Origin: Hemerocallis citrina
Lineage: Eukaryota > Streptophyta > Magnoliopsida > Asparagales > Asphodelaceae
Length of the DNA: 64,000 nt
Assembly (NCBI GenBank): GCA_017893485.1
Contig: CM030364.1
Coordinates: forward strand, 247,610,122 to 247,674,121
Direction: 5' to 3'
The position numbers and the translations under genes are program-made. This document shows positions 57,601 through 64,000 of the stretch, one piece after another. The notes under the pieces are model-generated. The model had not been told where the DNA came from. It made no database searches and saw only the letters and a list, made by a program, of their open reading frames with translations. Each line of letters begins with the position of its first letter. The first letter of the stretch is position 1.

Positions 57601-58204
57601 GCCAAACCTCGAGAAAACGTGGCTCCGAATGCAAGAGAGAGGAAAATGGCCCCCTTCCGATGCGCGCTCACGATCAGAGCGTTTAGATTGCGCCGCATCA
57701 CCTAGCAACAGATCCACCATCAGATCACTCCGAAATTCACGACAACGATGTGATCAACGCCCCAGATCGCGCCACGTCGATATTCGTATGATTAATTCTT
57801 TTAATTTAATTATAATTCAAATTAATTATTTAAAAATTGCGAAAAATGATTAAAAATTTAGAAAAATTAATTAAAAATTCTATAAAATAATTATAAATTT
57901 AGGGAAATATTTTTTGAGCTCTTGGATAAATAATTATTAATTAGAACGATTAATTAATACTTTTGAAAATAGATCATCACTTCTCAAAATTGAATAAAAA
58001 ATTCGGAAAATAATTAAAAAATAGAAAAAATCCAGAAAATTCCGAGAATCATCTTGGGCACTTTCCAAACTCAGATTGACACCGATGCACCTTGAGCAAG
58101 GTCCAAACTCCCTTAAGAACTCCGATAAAATCCTGTACGCCATTAGAACAACAAAACAACTCCTCAAAGACTGTTAAACTCAGTCTCTAGGAGTGGGGAG
58201 CTCG
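57601..58204 (+). other. Element A 3' non-coding region and polypurine tract
   Basis: An AT-rich stretch with repeated aaaaattagaaaaattaat-type words (57790-58030), then more mixed sequence. It ends in ggagtggggagctcg (58190-58204), the polypurine tract directly before the 3' LTR. The same purine-rich tract precedes the 3' LTR of B. Confidence 0.65.
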
Positions 58205-58781
58205 TGATATGGCTAAAAATGCGATTAAATCTGGACTGTTCAAATCAGGCACGAATCTTAAAACTCTCAGGGGTAAAGCAGTGATTTCACCTACAAATGG
58301 GTCCGAATGGGGAACTGGGTCTTTCTTCAAAGTCCAATAGCCCCAAAACGGATCAATCCTACTGGGTATGGGTAGCAACTCACTACAAACCAACCCGGAT
58401 GGATACGGAGTGATCCAAGTTCGTGGTTATCCCTAAGAGATAGTTTCAACTGTCCCTCTTATCACGAAACGAGTCAAACTCTCTTCTTATCCATAAACAT
58501 CCGGAATTAGAGATTTATCCTTATCTCGAAACTGGTTCTCGTGACAAGGTAATCAATCTTTTTCTACCTAAAACTCTTTCATAATCTTTCTGGTTACTGA
58601 CAAGAGCGTCGGAAGGTTCGTCGTCGGGATCCATCTCAGTGTATCGAATTTTGTGCAGGTTCGCGGCAGCAGCGAGAAACCAGTCTACACGCTGGTGAAA
58701 ATCAACATGTTTGCTTACTTGTTTCCTTCAAGAATCCACAAATTCATCTGTTTGCACTCACACCAGAAATCAGCAGCATCA
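58205..58781 (+). mobile_element. Element A 3' LTR (577 bp), TATA region deleted
   Basis: It matches the 5' LTR along its length but lacks about 35 bp, including ctataaatacccctc, around 58537. The cttta duplication follows at 58782-58786. Confidence 0.88.
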
Positions 58782-59180
58782 CTTTAGAAAACTATATGTA
58801 TCTTAACTTTTTGCATGTTTAAGACTTATTTTGTTGATAAGATCATTACAGTTACATCAATCGAAAAGATGACAAAAAAATATAGTTATCTAAAGTCCGT
58901 TTATTTTTCTTTTCTTTTTTTAATTTAAAAAATACTATAAAAAAGATAATTTTAAGTTTATGTAAAGATAGGATGAACTTGTTCTTATAAACTTAAAATA
59001 ACTTGATTTTTTTCTTCTTCTTCCAATACACATCCTGAAGAAAGGAATCCAATTAAATCCTTGCGATTCATACGGACATTAATATCCAGTTAGGCTTGCC
59101 ATATGTCGTTAGCGTGAGCTGTTCTTTTCCGTAGACAAAAATATGAACGTTTGGAGCCCCATATCCCATATATCTTGTTT
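58782..59180. other. Flank of element A
   Basis: AT-rich sequence without a recognised gene. It begins with the right cttta duplication. Confidence 0.45.
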
Positions 59181-59560
59181 AGGGCCGGCCTGAGTTTACG
59201 GGGCTTGAGGTAAACTTTCACAATGGGGCCTCATACAATTTTTTTTTAAGTCGTTAAAAAAAAATTTGAAAGTTTTTTTTTTGCTACAATTCTTAAAAAT
59301 CGATATACATGAAGAAATAGATAGAGATTTAAGAATTTGAGAAAAACATCTTCATACAAATCCAAGCTCAACTAAAATAAACCGGTTCAAGTACTAAATT
59401 TAAAAAAAAAGCAAAAAGAAAAAAATAAAAAAATAAAAATTGGGGGACCCCTAAAAAAATATTATGCGCAAAAAAATATATATGTAAATACAAGTAAAAG
59501 AAATTTTGGGGGCCCCTAAAATTGCAAAAAATTCGGGGGCCCGAGGTGGCCGCCTCCACA
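59181..59560. mobile_element. Short DNA-element remnant with gggccggcc / gggggcccgaggtggcc ends
   Basis: The left end tagggccggcctgag...ggggc and the right end gggggcccgaggtggccgcctcc are loosely inverted. The interior is AT-rich with ggggcccc islands. It looks like a non-autonomous transposon sitting against the truncated copia element. The superfamily (perhaps hAT) is uncertain. Confidence 0.4.
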
Positions 59561-61865
59561 TATATATTGTTACAAACCTGTGCAATTCATTAGAATTTAT
59601 AACATATACATTGTTACATTTGTTAGCGAGAAGTAAACAAGATTTATTGCTATCTAGTACAATGCATGTATTTTTATCAAAAGTAACGGTGTAACCTTTA
59701 TCACATAATTGGCTGACACTAATTAAATTATGTTTCAAACCTCTTACCAATAGAACATCCTCAATGGAGCATGAGAAACCAAAGTTTATTTACCTTTACC
59801 AATGGTTTGGCCAGTGCTATTATCTCCAAAGATGATGACCTTCCCCTTTCCCTTGATAGTGATGTAAAGTATCTGCTGTCACCTGTCATATGATTTGAGC
59901 ATTCACTATCAAGCTACCACCGATCTTTAGTTTTGATACGCTGAGGTACCTACATCAAGATTAGTAGGTATAATTTTGCGTGCCCAAGTTTGTTTCGAAC
60001 CTGCATTTACATCCTTTCTTATCCACACAAAATTAGTATTCCTTTTTAATGAACAGTTATATGAAATATGTCATAGTCTACAACAGTAATGACATGTGAT
60101 ACGACTATGTCTTGAGTCATGCACACTTCCATAGTTTTGAGTTGGTTTGTGATTATGTTGGTGATTGTGCAAGTGTGTATGACATTATGATTTAAGTTTT
60201 TGATGGTGTATTGGCTCTTTGTAACCAAGCCCTCGATTATCGTGATAGGATCTTGAATTTTTTGTAATAAGGTAACAGGGCCCTTCATATTTTTCTACAA
60301 TTTTTTCAACCTCAATTACTCTTTTACAAAGTCTTTTTCTAGTCATCTCATCGTCTTTTGTGTTCCAACGAAGAGTGTCTAGTGTAGCATCAAGTATTCT
60401 ATTTTGTTTAAGGGCTTCATTACATCCTTCCACTACCTCATCAAATTTTTTTTTTCATTCTTTTAAATCATCTGTAAGTATGGCTATATAAACAGATTTC
60501 TCATGAATTTTTCTTCAGTGTTCATCATGTGTTGCTAAGGATTTAAGAGTTTATTTTCCTCTCACAATACATCATGATCTTTTCTAAATGACTCGAATTT
60601 TTCTATGATCAAAACATTTTTATTTTTCAGCTTTTGATTTTTAGCGATACAAGAGTCATGTTTTTCATTTGAAATTTGTTTATATTGCCTTAGCTCACGA
60701 CTCTGTTTCTTAGCATAGTCTTTTAATCCATTACACATATCTACTAGATTATCATAAGTAGGTTCTTCGATTACCTCTTCTTGAGATGATGATTGAACCT
60801 CACCATTCCCAAGATCCATGAAGCCGACATCGTTGTAACCTTGCTCTTCCTCACTTGAATCTGAGTCTAGCCATGTTGCCTTCAACGCCTTCTTTTTCAA
60901 GCCCGGGATTGAGTGGTAGTAGTCCCTATTCCTGTCCTGTGAGACAGGACAATTTGCACGGATGTATCTAGGCTTCTTGCACTTGTAGCATACGCCATCT
61001 TTATCTTCTCTCTTTCTTCTTGGTACCTGCCAATTTTTTTATATTTGAGGTACTTACGAAATTGCTTGGTCAATAGGGTGATATCTTCGTCTGACTCCTC
61101 ACGGTCTGAATCTGCTTTTGATGGTCGGGATTTTTCTGCTTACAGTGCAATTGGTTTTCTCTTCAGTTTTTGGTTCAATCCCGATGTTTTGTCTGTATCT
61201 TTTGGTTTTCATCATCTCCATCTCGTATGTCTTCAGCTTTCCTTCGAATGTGTATTAGTCGAATCCCTTTTCTTCAAGGGTCTCCCTCATTGCAGTAGCC
61301 TTTACATCCCACTCTGGCGTGAGACAGCTAATGAGTTTTCCGACTTTTCGGTCATCATCCAACTCCTTACCTAAGCTCTCAAGTTCGTGGGCAATGATAT
61401 CGAATCGGGCAAGCATTTGATCCACATTTTCTCCTGGCAACATACGAAACACATCAAACTTATAAAAACATAAATTTACTTTAGCTTTTATCTCAGAGGT
61501 GGTTCCCTCATGCCGCTTCAGCATGTTGTTCCAGATCTCGTATGCTGTCTTACAGTTTCGCCCGCATCGCATTAGTTCTTCGTTATTCAACCTTGCATAG
61601 AGAGCCGTCATAGCTTTAGAATTTGCCGTCTTGAGTGCTAGCTATGCTTTTGTGAAAGCTGTCTTTCCGTCACTAACCAGAATGTCTGTCTTATTAATGC
61701 ACACATTTCATACTTCTTCTCTAACATCTGTAGAAAATGAGACATACAAACTTTCCAAATATCATAGCATTTTCCATAAAAAAATTGTGAGCGTGTAAGA
61801 CTTGTCCCATTGGAGACGAATAGCTCCGATGAGTACAAGTTTTCGGGGGGAGGGATTTCGGCCAT
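59561..61865 (-). pseudogene. Ty1/copia gag-protease-GAG_pre-integrase remnant
   Basis: Read on the minus strand it begins MAEIPPPENLYSSELFVSNG at 61865. It continues through CYDIWKVCMSHFLQML and the UBN2-type gag (61611-61255; AYEIWNNMLKRHEGTTSEIK, LESLGKELDDDRKV). A zinc knuckle near 60960 reads CYKCKKPRYIRANC, with the usual GH replaced by RY. A linker with ATWLDSDSSEEEQ and a long coiled-coil spacer (60900-60046) follow. Next come protease remnants (about 59950-59770) and the GAG_pre-integrase motif GLKHNLISVSQLCDKGYTV (59750-59560). Integrase, reverse transcriptase and the 3' LTR are absent: the remnant ends where the short DNA element begins. Multiple stops and frame changes show that it is dead. 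Confidence 0.8.
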
Positions 61866-61907
61866 TGGACCTTTTGCTTAAGCTTTTAAGCTTTTGATAA
61901 GCACCTC

Positions 61908-61919
61908 GCTCTGATACCA
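61908..61919 (-). other. Primer-binding site of the copia element (initiator tRNA-Met)
   Basis: The minus strand reads TGGTATCAGAGC, the exact initiator-tRNA-Met primer site used by many plant LTR elements. It is one base from the LTR end at 61921. Confidence 0.85.
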
Positions 61920-61920
61920 C

Positions 61921-62820
61921 TGTTAATCACCCTGGGGGGTTGAATAGGGTGATTGTGCGGAATTAAAAAAATTAAAGTGAAGTGCAGAGTACATGAAAAG
62001 AGATAAGAAGAGCAAACACAGATAGCACAAGTGACGCAGCGATATAATGTGGTTAAGCCCCTGGCCTACGTCCACACCACCTACTTGTAGCAATTCTCCG
62101 CCACAAGCGTTCCACTATACTCAAACCCTTGTACAGTGATTCTTGGATTCAGGCTGAGAGACCTATTACACCCACAGGACTTCTAACACAAGTCCCGTCA
62201 ATCTCACCGAAGTAGAAGAAAAAGAAAAAGCTCAAGATCTTTAATGATCATGACCAAAGAATACAAATAGTTATCACACACACTCGGATTGATTGTTGAA
62301 ATATTAGTTTAGAAAATTTTTCTCAGAAGTAATAGGTGAAGAATACACAGTGGGTTCATCCAAATATATAGACTGGGAAGTGCATGATGAACTCAAGAAT
62401 ATTCACATTTAGGAGCAATAATCTTATTGCAAATGTACATTTAAAAGCTCTATATGTGGTATTTTACTCTTCTTTTCTCTTTTTCATAGGAAACAACCAA
62501 AAGCAGCAAAACGAAGTAGATTCCAGACTGAGAAGATGATACACAGGGAACTGCAGTACAACAGTCGACTTGCTCTCCATCAGTCGACTGAACAGAGAGT
62601 TTGCTGGGGCTCGGCACAGTCGACTTCTCCAAACATTAGTCGACTTGACTGAGGAGTCGGGAAGCCACAGATGTCTCAACACCAGTCGACTTACCTCCAA
62701 CACCAGTCGACTGGTATGCGGCGGAGTGAAAAGATAAGATGCAGCCGTATCAAAATCCGAATCTATCCAAACCCAGGCTATATGCGAATAATAACTTCTC
62801 CAACAAATCAAAGCTAGAGA
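61921..62820 (-). mobile_element. 5' LTR of the copia element (far end uncertain)
   Basis: The minus strand ends ...GGTGATTAACA at 61921, next to the primer site. A CTATATATTT box on the minus strand (62361-62370) fits its promoter. I could not fix the outer end; 62820 is a guess based on where plus-strand promoter features begin. Confidence 0.5.
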
Positions 62821-63425
62821 CAGGAGATTGGCAAGAGCACGTGGTTAGCAGATAAGGAAGAAAAGCAGAAAAGAGAAAGAAATAAATCGTCGATCAAATA
62901 AAGAAGGAAAGAGGAGGACTTTCCTGAAAAAGTGGCAAACCCTAATTCTTATGCCGTGTCTATAAATATCAATCAAGAGGCACTATTTTAGGGGACTCCT
63001 CCGCACTTTCTCCCAACCCCAAAATCACGAAATCACAAGAGTTCTGATCGTCAAGTCATCAACAAAGAGAAGTACTTTATCAGCATCGAAGAAGGAGAAA
63101 GGAGATCAAGTACTAAGAAGAGAACGGCCGGTCGACTGTGTGACAGCCAGCCGACCCATCTGGCCGAACTACATCAGTTTATTCCTTCTCTTTCTAATTC
63201 TTTTATGTTAATCATGTATTCGAACTTGTTAATCAATAAAAGTCTTATTATGTGGAACTAATTTCATAGTTGGGTAGATTGAAGCCGTAGTTATGTAATG
63301 CTAAGTTTGTCTGAATGTTACTCTTTTACTTATTGATTAAACCTGATTGAAAGAATAAAAATTTACATGAATCAAACTTGTTTGGAGTTTTAAGGACAGT
63401 CGACTGAAGTGACAGCCAGTCGACT
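62567..63425. repeat. Dispersed AGTCGACT palindromes
   Basis: The core GTCGAC occurs nine times: six within 62565-62715, once near 63132 and twice near 63400-63420. It is usually in the context cagtcgact, with spacings of 13-45 bp inside the clusters. Confidence 0.8.
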
Positions 63426-64000
63426 GGCATACAGAACTTGAGATTATCAAGTTGTGCAGTGTAGATCTGAATCTGTTATATGAGCATATTGAGACGATCC
63501 GTATCTCGTGTTCATATCTTGTAACAAGGGAATCTTTAAGGGTTCTTGGTTTAATCAACTTGAAGTATCTAGATCTGATACCAATTTCTAGCACTTCAAG
63601 TGTTTGTTCGTTTCCATTGTTCCTATGTTTTCTTTAAGTGCAACTTAGTAGATACCATGCTAAATACTTAATGAAAGAAACGAATTAGAGTAGATACCAT
63701 GACTAATTCTTGGCTTAGGGAAACATTAACTTTAAGGAGTAGATACCATGCCCTTGAAGAGAACAAACATGAGTAATAAGAAGAAGTACAGAAGGTGACT
63801 TAGCATTATTGACTATTGGTGGAAATCAAAACCCAACTACTTAATAGATATTTGTGATTCAGCTCTTCTTGACTTAGTTTTAATCTTTTCATTTCAATTA
63901 GACTTTTAGAACAACTCTTTATGATTCTTATTCTTTTTATTGATTAGTAAGTTAATTTCTACAATCTCTGTGGGATCGATCCTTGCTATTGCTACGCTTC
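62830..64000 (+). mobile_element. Probable plus-strand LTR or LTR-derived sequence reaching the window edge
   Basis: TATAAATA at 62961-62968 and AATAAA at 63235-63240 are about 275 bp apart, the normal arrangement of an LTR promoter and poly(A) signal. The stretch ends with ctctgtgggatcgatccttg near 63966, a phrase I associate with the end of some plant Ty3 (Athila-like) LTRs. A tagataccatg word recurs three times at 63650-63750. No coding sequence is seen. Neither end of the LTR is fixed. Confidence 0.4.

Larger units (their letters stand above)
22099..58781 (+). mobile_element. Element A: Tat-type Ty3 retrotransposon carrying four nested insertions
   Basis: The LTRs at 22099-22706 and 58205-58781 both begin TGATATGGCTAAAAAT and end ...CA. 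They are flanked by perfect cttta duplications at 22094-22098 and 58782-58786. Gag-pol reads on the plus strand, and an antisense gene lies 3' of pol on the minus strand. Removing D and C (with their duplicated pentamers) leaves about 8 kb. Gag-pol is full of stops and the integrase is missing, so A is an old, dead element and the outermost layer of the nest. Confidence 0.9.

Overview
The window is nuclear DNA of a flowering plant. It holds the 3' end of one recognisable host gene, and nearly everything else is transposable elements (TEs). The plant assignment rests on the host gene, which is the C-terminal part of an HRD3A/SEL1L-type ERAD protein with plant-like introns. It also rests on plant-type TEs: Ty3 elements of the Tat type, a Mutator-like element (MULE) with a plant mobile domain (PMD) gene, a Ty1/copia remnant with an initiator-tRNA-Met primer site, and hAT-like and inverted-repeat elements. 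I cannot name the species.

Layout. 1-6743: a TE thicket upstream of, or inside a large intron of, the HRD3A gene. It contains an inverted-repeat element at the left edge and a decayed minus-strand Ty3 element (LTRs 470-1172 and 5652-6743) that carries an hAT-like insertion (1458-3611). 7400-9700: three HRD3A coding exons ending in the stop codon; the 5' exons are not visible. 10188-21561: a MuDR-like MULE with long terminal inverted repeats (TIRs) and two convergent broken genes, a PMD gene (+) and a transposase (-). A 3.3-kb solo-LTR-like unit (F, 11082-14354) sits in the 5' UTR intron of the PMD gene. 22099-58781: one Tat-type Ty3 element (A) swollen by nested insertions. 58782-64000: a DNA-element remnant, a minus-strand copia gag/protease remnant with its primer site and LTR, and what looks like the start of a plus-strand LTR running off the window.

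The nested complex resolves completely through perfect 5-bp target-site duplications. A (TSD cttta) was hit by D (23277-46196, cgaag) and by C (51631-57375, acgtc). D was in turn hit by B (25248-40032, actac) and by E (40170-43558, atggt). B is a nearly intact minus-strand Tat element. Its two 660-bp LTRs differ at 5 positions by eye, so it is young. A and B both carry a TATA-headed gene on the strand opposite to gag-pol. In B this gene has clean introns and poly(A) signals, and it is flanked on both sides by arrays of one 68-bp repeat. C, D, E and F are long non-coding units with LTR-type ends and 5-bp TSDs. They look like solo LTRs of giant-LTR families and share short conserved modules.

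The observations most worth following are the antisense transcription unit with its flanking 68-bp satellite, the giant non-coding LTR units with a TATA box near one end and a poly(A) signal near the other, and the MULE whose short AACGGC palindromes recur in both TIRs and between its two genes.
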